DNA from: Helianthus annuus
Lineage: Eukaryota; Streptophyta; Magnoliopsida; Asterales; Asteraceae
Reading direction: 5' to 3'
NCBI RefSeq assembly: GCF_002127325.2
Contig: NC_035433.2
Coordinates: forward strand, 123,224,088 to 123,288,087
Length of the DNA: 64,000 nt
The notes beneath the pieces were generated by a model. It did not search any database, was not told the DNA's origin, and worked only from the letters and a program-made list of their open reading frames with translations. Numbering within the stretch: position 1 is the stretch's first letter; each line of letters opens with the position of its first letter. The position numbers were made by a program, and so were the translations under genes. Of this stretch, positions 37,584-49,900 are shown in pieces.

Positions 37584-38969
37584 TGTAATAACTCTCATTA
37601 AAATCCATAATTAGGATGATAATTAGTCAATAAGAAAACCCTAATTGAGATACCCAAGTAATTCTGCACTAACCCTAAAAATTTTCAGAACAATTGGAAT
37701 TAGGATCAGGGTCCCTAAAACTCAGGGGGGATAAACCCTAGTGATATTTATCCACAATATTACGTTGTCCAGATTGAATTTCAATTTAATAGTGAGTCAT
37801 GCAAGCTAGTCCCGAACCCAGCTAGCCTATGTAATTAGACTGCACCCCTTACGGACCGTAAGGGGAAAAGCCATATGGTCCGTAACCCTGTCCAAAAATC
37901 ACTATAAATAGCAGACATTGGCAATTGCTTTCTGTGTTGAAAACGACGTAAGAATTCTTTGTAGACGTCGAGTTATAAGCAGAAACAGTCCATAGTATAC
38001 TAATATCGAATTGCTGCCGCAAAACAGGGTAATCACTCGATCGCTATTACGATTCATTTTCCGACTGATCAATATATCCAATGGATGTTTAAGTGCCGCC
38101 CACATAGGGTTATACTTTGTCGTTCGTCGTTAAATCGATGGATGTTTAAGTATTGCACTTTGTCGTTCGTTGTGAGAATTTGATCTCGTGAGTTATCGTA
38201 ACTGCTGTATTGATCACTAACCCGGTTTTGTGTGCATTATTATTAAATTAGGTTAACAAGGCTAAATCATATTCCGCCCGTGTTAAATCTGCAATGTGAG
38301 TCATTCTCTTTTTATCAACTGTTTTACAATACTCCAAATTATTTTTCAGAATTATAATTACAGTGATTAAGTTTATGTAATCACCAAATTACAGCCGGTA
38401 TGTGGGGTATTGTGCACATTACTACTGTTTTAATCACATTAGGTGGGCGAACCTAAAAATAAGTGATATACGTCATTCATTGGGGCAGCCAATGGTGATA
38501 TGACCACAGTCACAGATCCGGTCGAGTGACAAATACTGTGGGTAGTTGGTAGATATCAGAAACATATGTAAAAACTTTTAATACTGCAAATTATAATAAA
38601 CGAGTCATTTTAGTAAACTGAATGATTCACTCAGTATTTCCCCGCTGACAAAACCTTTTTCAAACATGTTTCAGGTGATCTATTGTAATTCAGGAAAAAG
38701 GTGCTGGGGAGCATTTCAAGCTTAAGATAGTGGCTCATTATAAAATAAAGAAATATGTTTTGTAAGAATAAAGATTTCTCAGTAAAATCTTGTTATTGTA
38801 AATTATCGGGGTTTTATCCCGAATTGTGAAATAAAATAATCGGGAAAAGTTTTAGCTTTAAAACGATCCTGATGATAAAATTCCGCTGCTAAAATCACAT
38901 AAATAAATATCACGGGATTTCTGTCCCGCGGCTCCTGAAACGGGTCAAACCGGGTCGGGGGCCGTGACA
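37584..38969 (+). repeat. Gypsy-3 5' LTR
   Basis: Begins TGTAATAACTC, ends GGCCGTGACA. A 21-bp perfect palindrome at 37845-37865 (arms CCCCTTACGG around a central A) and a second half-type motif (TATGGTCCGTAA) at about 37874 lie upstream of the TATA box. Confidence 0.93.
37845..37910 (+). promoter_or_regulatory. Gypsy-3 LTR promoter: palindrome plus TATA box
   Basis: Palindrome 37845-37865, then TATAAATA at 37903-37910. The same pair in the 3' LTR is at 45438-45458 and 45496-45503. Distance from palindrome to TATA is about 40 bp. A role as a factor-binding site is inference. Confidence 0.65.
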
Positions 38970-38978
38970 GAAATGAGG

Positions 38979-38997
38979 TGGTATCAGAGCCACTGAG
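38979..38997 (+). other. Gypsy-3 primer binding site
   Basis: TGGTATCAGAGCCACTGAG lies nine bases after the 5' LTR, initiator-Met type. Confidence 0.9.
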
Positions 38998-39091
38998 TTA
39001 AGCTAATTAAGTATTTAGAGATACTTAATTTTTCCTGATTTCTATTATGTGATTATGTGTTTTATTAAACTGACTATGTGTTAGTTACAGT

Positions 39092-39445
39092 ATGGGTAAG
39101 AAAAAGCTGCAAGATATCTATCTTAAATTAGATAGGTCAGTTTATGAAGAGGGAAGTTCATCTTCAAAACTCCCTACAATTCCTGAAGAAGGAATATTTG
39201 TGCGAAAAGCACAATATGAGAAACCGCTTTCTCCTAGAAAAAGAAGTATGATTATTAAGAAAAGTAAAGAGCAAATCTGAGAAAAGAGGATTAAAAGGGA
39301 AACCCATGAATTAATCAATAAATCACCTTGGGAAGACAAGCTAGATGAGAAATGGGCAAATTTGTATATGCTAGCTACAGTAGCAGAACATGCAGATTTT
39401 TTAAAAAAAACCCTAAGTCTAGTAATAGCACTTCACAGTAAATAA
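39092..39445 (+). CDS. Gypsy-3 leader ORF-A, interrupted by one stop
   Basis: ATG at 39092 opens MGKKKLQDIYLKLDRSV. A TGA at 39278-39280 interrupts the frame after 62 residues (KSKEQI). Reading past it in the same frame gives some 54 more sensible residues (EKRIKRETHELINKSPWEDK onward) to TAA at 39443-39445, so the stop looks like a point change, for example of a CGA codon. The protein is basic and hydrophilic. I recognise no family. It lies between the PBS and ORF-B, in the same frame as ORF-B; an intron-like gap of about 110 bp separates them (a possible GT donor near 39438 and AG acceptors near 39550 and 39590). Confidence 0.5.
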
Positions 39446-39556
39446 ATAAATAAATCCGAGTGTGTTCTTTCATGTTATTTTGTACAAATAGTGTGCAATA
39501 AAAACTTCAATGTTTATTTGTTAAACTTTGTTCCAAAGTTTTAACTTAGTATTTTT

Positions 39557-40381
39557 GTGCATTTTGCATATATGCTACACAGCATGAATGAGATATCTGA
39601 AGCCTTTCAGAACCTCGATCTTTACCCGGTGAATGTAGAAGTTTCCAAAGATTTCACTGGATACTTTGCTGATGTGGAACAACCTGTAGAATTCAATGCT
39701 CCACCTTTGACAAAGCCAAAACGAAAGAAAAGAAAGAATTATGTATGGGGTAGTCGTATCCGTAGGAAAAAGCCAGCCACAAAACTTCCTAAAATAAACA
39801 ACCCTTTAGAAAAAGGAAAAGAAATTGTAATCAAAGAAAGTACTAAACAGCAAGAAATGGAACCTGAAGTCAAGAAAGATTCTAGGCAAATGGAAAAACA
39901 GTTTGAGGAATATTCTAAAGATATAGAAATGGAAGTAGGACAAGGTTCCAGACCAACTCAGATAGAAATTGGAGAGAGCTCCAACCAAAACCAGGGAATA
40001 ACTTTTCAGGAGGAAATAGATTTTCTATTGGCAAACTGTGAGACTATTCAACCTGTCAATACTAATGTTTTTACCTATCCTAGTGAAAATCCACTCCCTA
40101 TGAATTTTGAACCAGCAATCCCGAAACCAATAGTCCACTCCCAACCTGTAGAAATGGACAAATGGTGGACGAATGATTGGCAATTTCAAAATATTGTCAA
40201 CGACCCTTATTCCTTTCTTCCACAATTCGATCCAGAACCCCTACCTAATCCACCAATGAGTAACGAAAATATGGCTGAACTTCGTCATTATGGTGAAGAA
40301 TTGATGGATGCAAGAAATAGAATCAGGGAGATAGGGGGACAAATTGCCTGGAAGTATGATGAAAGGGAATTTCGTTTTTAG
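39557..40381 (+). CDS. Gypsy-3 leader ORF-B, basic protein of unknown function
   Basis: A 274-residue open frame upstream of gag-pol, starting either at M1 (MHFAYML) or a few residues later. A basic cluster (KPKRKKRK, then RIRRKK) at about residues 53-75 resembles a bipartite nuclear localisation signal. An acidic Q/E-rich middle (about 90-160) follows, then a Pro/Trp-containing part (MDKWWTNDWQF near 200) and a C-terminal helix-like segment (ELRHYGEELMDARNRIREIG). No Cys/His clusters, protease or RT motifs. Gypsy-1 has no such ORF in its shorter leader. Extra ORFs before gag are known in Ogre/Tat gypsy elements; I cannot link this one to them. Its length and lack of stops in a 1%-diverged element argue that it is real. 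Confidence 0.65.
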   Translation: MHFAYMLHSMNEISEAFQNLDLYPVNVEVSKDFTGYFADVEQPVEFNAPPLTKPKRKKRKNYVWGSRIRRKKPATKLPKINNPLEKGKEIVIKESTKQQEMEPEVKKDSRQMEKQFEEYSKDIEMEVGQGSRPTQIEIGESSNQNQGITFQEEIDFLLANCETIQPVNTNVFTYPSENPLPMNFEPAIPKPIVHSQPVEMDKWWTNDWQFQNIVNDPYSFLPQFDPEPLPNPPMSNENMAELRHYGEELMDARNRIREIGGQIAWKYDEREFRF

Positions 40382-40638
40382 AACGACAAGTGGCAAGAGA
40401 TAGGAGGGTGGTAAAACTATAGTTGTGTAATAGTAAAAGAAATAGTGAAATCAGCCTGTAACATAACTACGAATAAAACTTTGTAAAATATTGGTGTGTA
40501 TTGATGCATACTATAACCAATATAAAATGGAATCGAGAAATCGATAGTTTTGACTATACGTGTATTGTAAATTGTCTGATTGTTTGTGTATAATTGCTAT
40601 TTATCAAATACTAATAAAAATTATATATATATTATCAG
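40382..40638 (+). other. Gypsy-3 spacer before gag-pol, possible intron
   Basis: An AT-rich, non-coding 257 bp ending TATTATCAG directly before the gag-pol ATG. The end looks like a splice acceptor (T-rich, then CAG), so gag-pol might be reached by splicing out the leader ORFs. This is inference. Confidence 0.4.
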
Positions 40639-43600
40639 ATGGCAAATATTGGTAATGAACCGGTAAATGAGGTTAATCAGTCGGAGCAACATCCAGGGGA
40701 TCAATATATGACTAGACAAGATATTGAAAATATTGTTGCTCAAGGGATAGCCAATGCTATTCCAGCATTCGTTGCTGCTGTAAAAAGTCCAATCGAACCA
40801 CAACATATTGTTCCTAGTAAACGTACTTCTGAAGATAACTTCAGTAATAGTATAAACGGGGGCAATAATCATGTTAATCATGATAATGAATCCCAGCACA
40901 CGCCGCTCCCTAAGAAACTGAAAGCTGCAACACCTGGTTGCACTTTCAAAGAATTCCTTGCTTGTAAACCCACTGAATTTGCAGGCAATGAAGGGGCAAC
41001 TGCATCACTGCGTTGGTTAGAGAAAACCGAAGCAGTAATTGCAATCAGTAAGTGTGCCAAAGATGATCAGGTCATGTACGCATCAAATCTATTTAAAGAA
41101 GGAGCACTCGAATGGTGGAACACTGTGTTACAAGCTAAAGGAAGAAATAGGGCTTATGCTATGACTTGGGAAGAATTTAAGAATCTTGTAGAAAGAAAAT
41201 TCTGTCCTGAGTATGAAAAGGAACAAATGGCAAATAAGTTCCTAAATCATCGAATGATAGGTGTAGATTGTCGTGATTATACTTCGACATTCTTTGAATA
41301 TGCTAGAGTGGTACCAACACTGGCTTCGCCAGAACCGGTACTCATTTCTCGCTATATTTGGGGATTAATTAGCGAAATTCACAATATCGTTAAGGCTGCG
41401 AGACCTCGCACTATTGACGATGCTGTAGAATTAGCTAACACTCTGACTGATGAATTGATACGCACAAGAGATGAAGACAGGAAAAAGGAACTAGCTCAGA
41501 AAATTACCCAAGGATTTAGGGTGGGTAATAGTAGTTTTAAGAAAAGAGGTGCAGGGCAATCTTCAACTTTGCCATTCTGCAAAATTTGCAAAAAGAAACA
41601 TTTTGGAAAATGTAATAAAATTTGCAATTTTTGCAAAACAATAGGACATCGTGAAGAAAAGTGCAGAAAGAAATCCATAATTTGTTACAATTGTGGAAAA
41701 GCCGGACATTTCAAAACAGAATGTCCTAAGTTAGTCAAACCAGTAGACAACAAAACCAAGACGACCGAAGGAGCTACTAAGAAGAATGCCAGAGCATTCC
41801 AGCTAACCACTCAAGAAGCAGAGCTCATCCCGGATGTGATAGCCGGTACGTTTTTAGTTCACGATGTTTATGCAAAAGTATTGTTTGACTCTGGTGCAAA
41901 CCAAAGTTTTATAAATACTTCATTCTGCCAAGCTCTTAAGTTACCCTTAACTACCATTAGGCAGATTTTTACAGTCGAAACCGCATATGGGAATTCAGTA
42001 AAAATCAATCAGGTTTTGCAAAAAGTAGAAATAGAACTTTCAGGTCATAAATTTGCTGCAAACCTATTACCTATGAAATTAGCTGAGTTTGATGTTGTGT
42101 TAGGAATGGATTGGTTAATAGCCAACCATGCTCAAATCATTTGTGATAAAAACTCTATAGAAATTCAATCACCTACTGGAGAAGTAATCATGATTACAGG
42201 AGATAAACCTCGAAAGCCACTGAAGTTCATATCAGTAATGAAAGTTGCTAATTATGAACGAAAACAAGGAATAGTATATATGATTTCAGTAATCATTAGT
42301 ACTAAAGGTAAAGAACTTAAGGAAATTCTTGTAGTCTCAGAATACCCAGATATATTCCCGGAAGATTTACCTGGGTTACCACCAGATAGGGAGGTAGAAT
42401 TCAGGATTCATCTAATTCCAGGAACTACACCGATAGCCAAGGCACCCTATCGATTAGCTCCTACCGAAATGCTAGAATTGAAGAAGCAATTAGATGAATT
42501 ACTAAGCAAAGGATTTATACAACCTAGTCCATCCCCTTGGGGTGCACCAGTGTTGTTTGTGAAAAAGAAAGATGGATCGATGAGAATGTGTATCGATTAT
42601 AGAGAGCTAAATAAGGTTAAAATTAAGAATCGATACCCATTACCTAGGATTGATGATCTTTTTGATCAATTACAAGGCGCTAGGTACTTTTCTAAGATAG
42701 ACTTGCGCTCCGGATATCATCAATTAAAGGTTCAAGAAGAAGACATACCTAAAACTGCTTTTAGAACTAGGTATGGACATTATGAGTTTACAGTTATGCC
42801 CTTTGGGTTAACTAATGCACCTGCAGCATTCATGGACATGATGAACAGGGTCTGTAAACCATATTTGGATAAATTTCTAATTGTTTTCATAGACGATATA
42901 CTCATTTATTCAAAAAGTCAGGACGAACATTGTCAGCACTTGCATGCACTCTTAACTTTGTTAAGAAAAGAAAAATTGTATGCCAAATTTTCGAAGTGTG
43001 AATTTTGGCTACAAGAAGTGCAATTCTTAGGACACATGGTGAATCATGAAGGTATTCACGTAGATCCTGCTAAAACAGAAGCAATTACCAATTGGAAGGT
43101 TCCACAAACCGCAATGGAAATTAGAAGTTTTATAGGTTTAGCCGGATATTATAGACGGTTTATTAAGGATTTTTCCAAGATAGCTGTACCATTAACTAAG
43201 CTAACCTGTAAAGCCATTAAGTTTGAATGGGGACCTAAACAAGAAGAAGCCTTTAGAATCTTGAAGCAGAAATTAACCAATGCTCCAATCTTAGCCTTAC
43301 CAGAAGGAACAGAAGATTTTGAAGTATATTGTGATGCTTCAAAATTAGGATTTGGATGTGTGTTAATGCAACGCAAGAAGGTAATTGCGTATGCTTCCAG
43401 ACAATTGAAGAAGCACGAGGAAAACTATATGACTCATGACTTAGAATTAGGAGCTATAGTTTTTGCCCTTAAGATATGGAGACATTATCTGTATGGAAGT
43501 AAGTTTACTATTTATACAGATCATAAAAGTTTAAGATATATATTTGGGCAAAAAGAGTTAAATATGAGGCAAAGAAGATGGATGGAAATCCTGAGTGATT

Positions 43601-45141
43601 ACGACTGTGATATTCAATATCACGAAGGAAAGGCAAACGTAGTCGCAGATGCCTTAAGTCGTAAGGATCATGAGAAGCAAAGGCGAGTCCGTGCTCTTAG
43701 AATAAATCTACAAGTAGATTTAATAGAACAATTAAAGGAAATTCAGGAAACGGCAATCAAGGACGATGCCGAAGGAATGAAAGGTTACTTAAAAGAATTA
43801 GAACAAGGAAATGATGGAATTTGGAAATTCCACAAAAACAGAATTTGGGTACCTGAACAGGGAAATTTACGATCAAAGATTTTAGAGGAAGCTCATAAAT
43901 CTAGGTATACTGTACATCCAGGAAACAATAAGATGTACCAAGATTTAAGAAAGAATTTCTGGTGGATAGGAATGAAAAAGGATATAGCCGAATACGTATC
44001 TAAGTGTCTAACTTGTTCACAAGTTAAAGCCGAACACCAGAAACCTTCAGGACTACTACAACAGTTAGAAATGCCTGTATGGAAATGGGAACTCATAACA
44101 ATGGACTTTGTTACTAAGTTACCCAAAACCAGAAAAGGTAATGGTGCTATTTGGGTAATTGTGGATCGATTAACCAAATCTGCTCATTTTCTACCTATGA
44201 AAGAAACCTTTAGCATGGAAAGGTTAGCCAAGTTGTATGTGGATGAAGTAGTATCCTTACATGGAGTCCCACTCTCCATTGTATCGGATAGAGATAGTCG
44301 CTTCACTTCCCGTTTCTGGACAAGCTTCCAAGAAGCAATGGGAACCCGACTCAATCTAAGCACTTCATATCATCCACAAACAGACGGACAAAGTGAAAGG
44401 ACGATCCAAACTCTAGAAGACATGCTCCGAGCATGTGTAATTGACTTCGGTGGTAATTGGGATAACCATTTACCATTAATTGAATTCTCCTATAACAATA
44501 GTTATCACTTAAGCATCGAAGCCGCTCCATTCGAAGCACTGTATGGACGCAAGTGCAGAACTCCCGTATGTTGGGCAGAAATAGGAGAAAGTCAATTATC
44601 AGGTCCAGAAATCGTACAAGAAACCACACACAAGATAACTCAAATCAAAGAAAGATTTAAAACAGCCAGAGATCGTCAGAAAAGCTATGCAGACAATCGT
44701 CGCAAGCCACTAGAATTTCAGATAGGAGACAAAGTACTTTTGAAAGTATCTCCTTGGAAAGGAGTAGTACGATTTGGTAAGAAAGGAAAACTGAGTCCAA
44801 GATATGTTGGACCATTCCCAGTGATCCAACGAATAGGACCAGTAGCTTATCGCTTACAACTACCAGAAGAACTAGCTGGAGTACATGATGTATTTTATGT
44901 ATCCAATCTTAAGAAATGTCTATCAGACGAATCCCTGGTAGTACCTCTTCAAGATGTGGAGGTAAATGAAAAGCTGAAATTCATAGAGAAACCCTTACAA
45001 ATAGAAGACCGGAAGGTCAAGTTTCTCAAACACAAGCGACTAGTACTGGTAAAAGTCAAATGGAATTCAAAGAGGGGACCAGAATATACTTGGGAACTGG
45101 AGACAGAAATGAAGCGGAAATACCCTCATCTATTTCAGTGA
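40639..45141 (+). CDS. Gypsy-3 gag-pol polyprotein, intact
   Basis: One 1500-codon frame. Gag core near residues 90-270 ([20 protein letters not shown]), then Cys/His clusters [26 protein letters not shown] and [14 protein letters not shown] near 314-370. Protease [12 protein letters not shown] near 415; RT with [13 protein letters not shown] near 690 and [10 protein letters not shown] near 750; RNase H with [14 protein letters not shown] near 898; integrase HHCC ([23 protein letters not shown]) near 1100-1140; D,D,E core ([27 protein letters not shown]) near 1155-1260; and a C-terminal GPF/chromodomain region ([15 protein letters not shown] near 1470). No stops or frameshifts. Acts in particle formation, reverse transcription and integration; the chromodomain-like tail suggests a Tekay-type chromovirus. 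Confidence 0.95.
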   Translation: MANIGNEPVNEVNQSEQHPGDQYMTRQDIENIVAQGIANAIPAFVAAVKSPIEPQHIVPSKRTSEDNFSNSINGGNNHVNHDNESQHTPLPKKLKAATPGCTFKEFLACKPTEFAGNEGATASLRWLEKTEAVIAISKCAKDDQVMYASNLFKEGALEWWNTVLQAKGRNRAYAMTWEEFKNLVERKFCPEYEKEQMANKFLNHRMIGVDCRDYTSTFFEYARVVPTLASPEPVLISRYIWGLISEIHNIVKAARPRTIDDAVELANTLTDELIRTRDEDRKKELAQKITQGFRVGNSSFKKRGAGQSSTLPFCKICKKKHFGKCNKICNFCKTIGHREEKCRKKSIICYNCGKAGHFKTECPKLVKPVDNKTKTTEGATKKNARAFQLTTQEAELIPDVIAGTFLVHDVYAKVLFDSGANQSFINTSFCQALKLPLTTIRQIFTVETAYGNSVKINQVLQKVEIELSGHKFAANLLPMKLAEFDVVLGMDWLIANHAQIICDKNSIEIQSPTGEVIMITGDKPRKPLKFISVMKVANYERKQGIVYMISVIISTKGKELKEILVVSEYPDIFPEDLPGLPPDREVEFRIHLIPGTTPIAKAPYRLAPTEMLELKKQLDELLSKGFIQPSPSPWGAPVLFVKKKDGSMRMCIDYRELNKVKIKNRYPLPRIDDLFDQLQGARYFSKIDLRSGYHQLKVQEEDIPKTAFRTRYGHYEFTVMPFGLTNAPAAFMDMMNRVCKPYLDKFLIVFIDDILIYSKSQDEHCQHLHALLTLLRKEKLYAKFSKCEFWLQEVQFLGHMVNHEGIHVDPAKTEAITNWKVPQTAMEIRSFIGLAGYYRRFIKDFSKIAVPLTKLTCKAIKFEWGPKQEEAFRILKQKLTNAPILALPEGTEDFEVYCDASKLGFGCVLMQRKKVIAYASRQLKKHEENYMTHDLELGAIVFALKIWRHYLYGSKFTIYTDHKSLRYIFGQKELNMRQRRWMEILSDYDCDIQYHEGKANVVADALSRKDHEKQRRVRALRINLQVDLIEQLKEIQETAIKDDAEGMKGYLKELEQGNDGIWKFHKNRIWVPEQGNLRSKILEEAHKSRYTVHPGNNKMYQDLRKNFWWIGMKKDIAEYVSKCLTCSQVKAEHQKPSGLLQQLEMPVWKWELITMDFVTKLPKTRKGNGAIWVIVDRLTKSAHFLPMKETFSMERLAKLYVDEVVSLHGVPLSIVSDRDSRFTSRFWTSFQEAMGTRLNLSTSYHPQTDGQSERTIQTLEDMLRACVIDFGGNWDNHLPLIEFSYNNSYHLSIEAAPFEALYGRKCRTPVCWAEIGESQLSGPEIVQETTHKITQIKERFKTARDRQKSYADNRRKPLEFQIGDKVLLKVSPWKGVVRFGKKGKLSPRYVGPFPVIQRIGPVAYRLQLPEELAGVHDVFYVSNLKKCLSDESLVVPLQDVEVNEKLKFIEKPLQIEDRKVKFLKHKRLVLVKVKWNSKRGPEYTWELETEMKRKYPHLFQ

Positions 45142-45163
45142 ATCTCGAGGACGAGATTTTCTT

Positions 45164-45176
45164 AAGGTGGGGAGGA
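45164..45176 (+). other. Gypsy-3 polypurine tract
   Basis: AAGGTGGGGAGGA abuts the 3' LTR. Confidence 0.9.
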
Positions 45177-46563
45177 TGTAATAACTCTCATTAAAATCCA
45201 TAACTAGGATGATAATTAGTCAATAAGAAAACCCTAATTGAGATACCCAAGTAATTCTGCACTAACCCTAAAAATTTTCAGAACAATTGGAATTAGGATC
45301 AGGGCCCCTAAAACTCAGGGGGGATAAACCCTAGTGATATTTATCCACAATATTACGTTGTCCAGATTGAATTTCAATTTAATAGTGAGTCATGCAAGCT
45401 AGTCCCGAACCCAGCTAGCCTATGTAATTAGACTGCACCCCTTACGGACCGTAAGGGGAAAAGCCATACGGTCCGTAAACCTGTCCAAAAATCACTATAA
45501 ATAGCAGACATTGGCAATTGCTTTCTGTGTTGAAAACGACGTAAGAATTCTTTGTAGACGTCGAGTTATAAGCAGAAACAGTCCATAGTATACTAATATC
45601 TAATTGCTGCCGCAAAACAGGGTAATCACTCGATCGCTATTACGATTCATTTTCCGACTGATCAATATATCCAATGGATGTTTAAGTGCTGCCTACATAG
45701 GGTTATACTTTGTCGTTCGTCGTTAAATCTATGGATGTTTAAGTATTGCACTTTGTCGTTCGTTGTGAGAATTTGATCTCGTGAGTTATCGTAACTGCTG
45801 TATTGATCACTAACCCGGTTTTGTGTGTATTATTATTAAATTAGGTTAACAAGGCTAAATCATATTCCGCCCGTGTTAAATCTGCAATGTGAGTCATTCT
45901 CTTTTTATCAACTGTTTTACAATACTCCAAATTATTTTTCAGAATTATAATTACAGTGATTAAGTTTATGTAATCACCAAATTACAGCCGGTATGTGGGG
46001 TATTGTGCACATTACTACTGTTTTAATCACATTAGGTGGGCGAACCTAAAAATAAGTGATATACGTCATTCATTGGGGCAGCCAATGGTGATATGACCAC
46101 AGTCACAGATCCGGTCGAGTGACAAATACTGTGGGTAGTTGGTAGATATCAGAAACATATGTAAAAACTCTTAATACTGCAAATTATAATAAACGAGTCA
46201 TTTTAGTAAACTGAATGATTCACTCAGTATTTCCCCGCTGACAAAACCTTTTTCAAACATGTTTCAGGTGATCTATTGTAATTCAGGAAAAAGGTGCTGG
46301 GGAGCATTTCAAGCTTAAGATAGTGGCTCATTATAAAATAAAGAAATATGTTTTGTAAAAATAAAGATTTCTCAGAAAAATCTTGTTATTGTAAATTATC
46401 GGGGTTTTATCCCGAATTGTGAAATAAAATAATCGGGAAAAGTTTTTAGCTTTAAAACGATCCTGATGATAAAATTCCGCTGCTAAAATCACATAAATAA
46501 ATATCACGGGATTTCTGTCCCGCGGCTCCTGAAACGGGTCAAACCGGGTCGGGGGCCGTGACA
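45177..46563 (+). repeat. Gypsy-3 3' LTR
   Basis: Same ends as the 5' LTR. The palindrome is intact (45438-45458) and the second motif reads TACGGTCCGTAA, closer to consensus than in the 5' copy. Confidence 0.94.
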
Positions 46564-46965
46564 ATATGGGCAGGCTTTTGCATGCCTTGCATAAACTTTC
46601 ATATTTTGGATCTTTATGGCAAGCTTTGAAATGACGGAATTCTCAAGAATACATGTTTAGCTCAAGTTCAATCCCTTTAATCAAGTATTGTAAATTTCTA
46701 ATCATTGTAGTAATATTTTAAGAATCCAATTTCCATAAAAATGGGATTTTATTTATTGAGAAACAACCGGCTAATATATTAGATGTTTATCAAAACGATT
46801 TAAGGATCTTGGGATTTATAACTTGGGTCGCTCAGAGGTGTTTTAATAACATGTCGCCCTTTTTAAATCCTACCACACATCTTTATTTGATCCGGGTTCC
46901 TGACTCGTTTGTCTTACATGACACGTGTCTTTATTTTTTTGGGTATGATTTTGCGAGGTGTTACA
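46564..46965 (-). repeat. Gypsy-2 5' LTR, second part
   Basis: Starts with the ATATG duplication of gypsy-3 and matches 28740-29141 of the other LTR nearly exactly; ends GGTGTTACA at 46965, followed by ACAAG. Confidence 0.92.
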
Positions 46966-46970
46966 ACAAG

Positions 46971-49900
46971 TCACCCCTGTCCTCACATACCTCAAACTTC
47001 GCAGACATGTTGATGGTTCGATTCCGATTCCACCCGAAAAAATCACCTCTGAAGGAAAACTCACTTGCAATCCCGATTATATTTCCTGGCAAGCGAATGA
47101 CCAGAAGGTTCTCCTGCTCATTAACTCCACCATAACAGAGAAATCAATGGCTGAAACTATCGGTCATAACAACGCCATTTCGGTCTGGAAAGCACTGGCT
47201 AACGCCTACAGTCACGGCTCCATCGAGCGTGTTCATAATCTGACCGACACTCTTCGGAACCTTCAAAAAGGAAACTCCACAGTTTCCGAATACGGTCGAA
47301 AGTTCAAAGGTCTTTTTGATCAACTTGCTGCAATCGGATATCCGATTAGCGATGAGGATAAGTGCCACTGGTTTCTTTGTGGTTTAGGCGCTGCTTTTGA
47401 AAATTTTTTCGACCTCCCTACGCGCTATCCACCCAGCCCCTTCATTTCGTGACCTTCTTGCAAATGCCGAAAACCAAGAACTTTTTATTCAAAAACTTCA
47501 TGGTCCTCAAACACCCGAAGCCGCCTTCTATGTGAACCAAACCAAAAACAATCGTCCCTCCTCTCGAGGCCATGGCCGATCCAATTCTTTTAAAGGTCGT
47601 GGCCGTGGCCGCACTCCTCACTGTCAACTGTGTAGAAAGGACGGACACTATGCTCCTGCTTGCCCAAGTCTCGCTTCTTATGCCAACAAATCAAGTTCTA
47701 CATATGCCAATATTGCACAAGCATTTCAAGCTCAATGCAACATCAATCCGGAAACCCTGGATTGGACAGCCGATTCAGGTGCTACAACACATATGCTTAA
47801 AAATAAAAACGGCCTTAAAAATCTTAAATCTCACACCGGTAACATATGTATCACTTTTGGTAATGGGCAATCCTTACCCGTTACCAATATAGGGACAACA
47901 CAACTAAATGATTCTATTTCATTACAAAATGTTCTTGTCGTTCCGAACCTTACTAAAATCTACTATCAATAAGTAGACTCACAAACGATTCACCGGTTGA
48001 TGTTTTATTTTCTAACAATTATTTTCACATCCAAGACTGAAAGACGGCGGAAGTTCTTGCTAGAGGCATTTGCAAAAATGGCTTCTATGTTCTTACCCAA
48101 GGTCACAAGTCTCTTGTTGCTGCGCTCTCTGCTTCCCATCTACGTGCTTCTTTTAATAAATGGCATAGTCGCCTAGGACACGTTTCTTTTGATACCATCA
48201 CAACTTTAAACAAACTTGGTCATGTATTTGTTACATCTTTATTACCCAAACCGAGTTTGTGCATTGTGAGCTATCAAAGGCTAAACACTTGCCCTTTGTT
48301 GAAAATAATAAACGTGCACAACAAGTTTTAGATATTATTCACTGTGACCTTTGGGGACCCGCTCCCACAACATCCATTGATGGCTATTTGTACTATGTTA
48401 TCGTTGTTGATGATTACTCCCGGTTCACTTGGATTTATCCTTTAAAAGCCAAATACGATTTTTTCAATGTTTTAAACGCCTTCTTTAATCTTGTCCAAAA
48501 TCAGTTTTCCACAACCGTTAAAATTTTTCAAAGTGATGGCGGAACCGAATTCACAAACAATCGTGTACAAAATTATTTTTTGCAACTTGGCGTGCAACAC
48601 CTCCTCTCTTGTCCCTATACACCCCAACAAAATGGAAGAGCGGAGCGAAAACATCGTCACATAACTGAAACCGGTCTCGCTATGATGTTTAACGCCCACG
48701 CACCATCCCCTTTTTGGGTTGATGCCTTCACTTCCGCCACTTACATCATAAACCGTTTACCAACCAAAATTCTTGAAAATAAATCTCCTTTTGAAGTCCT
48801 TTTTAAACATCCTCCTAACTACTCAAATTTACGAGTTTTTGGATGTCTTGTGTACCCATGTCTTCGTGACTATACCAAAAATAAACTTTTACCAAGAAGT
48901 GCCACTTGCGTATTCATTGGTTATAGTCCAAGATACAAAGGTTTTTGATGCCAAGACACCACAACCGGCCAAATATATACCACTAGGCATGCTAAATTTG
49001 ATGAAGACATTTTCCCATTTCACTCATCCGCCACACCTTCCGACATATCTCTCATTCCCTTCACAAATTTTGAAGACACCCTTCCACCACCAACACAAGA
49101 TACAAAAACACCACATCCATCACCAACCATACCCAATACCTCACCTCCACCTTGCACCTCATGCCCCACAGAATCTACCTCTTTCGGCCCAACTCCAAAC
49201 GCTTCATCATCTCAACCGACCCATAATTTTTCCAACCAAACAACTCCCTCCGGCCCATCTCAAACTAATTCCACCAACCCAATATCACATATTAACAACC
49301 CACCCGAAAACCTCCTAAACCCAGACACAACCGACACCCAATCCGCATCTTCCACCACTCCACCATCTCCTCCTCACCAATCTTCATCGGACCTACAATC
49401 TACATCATCCCAACCACCATCGCCCACCATTCAAACCAACAATAACCATCCTATGACCACCCGATCCAAAGCTGGCATTTTTAAACCAAAACATTTCGCC
49501 AACTTGGCTCACTTTTACAACCATCCTCTCCATCACTCTCTATTATCCACTCATGTTCCCAAAGGAATCAAAACCGCATCCAAAGATCCCAAATGGGTCC
49601 ATGCTATGCACGAGGAACTTGATGCTTTACATCGAAATCATACTTGGCACCTTGTTCCACGTCCTTCTTCCTCAAACATCATCGGATCCAAATGAATTTA
49701 TCGCATTAAACACAAAGCCGATGGTTCCATTGATCGCTACAAAGCACATCTTGTGGCGCAAGGTTTTAATCAAGTACCGGGACTAGATTTTTCTCATACC
49801 TTTAGTCCCGTTGTCAAGTCTTCCACCATTCGTTTCGTTCTTAGTCTTGCTACTATCAATAAATAGAAACTTCGACAACTTGATGTAAACAATTCTTTTC

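Larger units (their letters stand above)
37584..46563 (+). mobile_element. Gypsy-3: young, apparently complete Ty3/gypsy element with extra ORFs
   Basis: LTRs 37584-38969 and 45177-46563 differ at about a dozen sites by eye (about 1%). Perfect duplication ATATG (37579-37583 and 46564-46568); the uninterrupted site can be read in the other gypsy-2 LTR near 28740. PBS, two leader ORFs, a single open gag-pol frame of 1500 codons and a polypurine tract are present. It is the youngest insertion in the nest and could be autonomous. Confidence 0.94.
25521..46965 (-). mobile_element. Gypsy-2: Ty3/gypsy element with 3.6-kb LTRs, nested host of gypsy-3
   Basis: 3' LTR 25521-29141 (starts TGTCACACC and ends GGTGTTACA on the plus strand) and a 5' LTR in two parts (34716-37583 and 46564-46965, ending GGTGTTACA), flanked by the perfect duplication ACAAG (25516-25520 and 46966-46970). 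Internal coding is on the minus strand, 33722-29178. The 5' LTR lacks the first (plus-strand) 290 bp or so and the PBS is gone, so the copy cannot prime. Gypsy-3 is inserted in the 5' LTR at ATATG. Confidence 0.9.
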
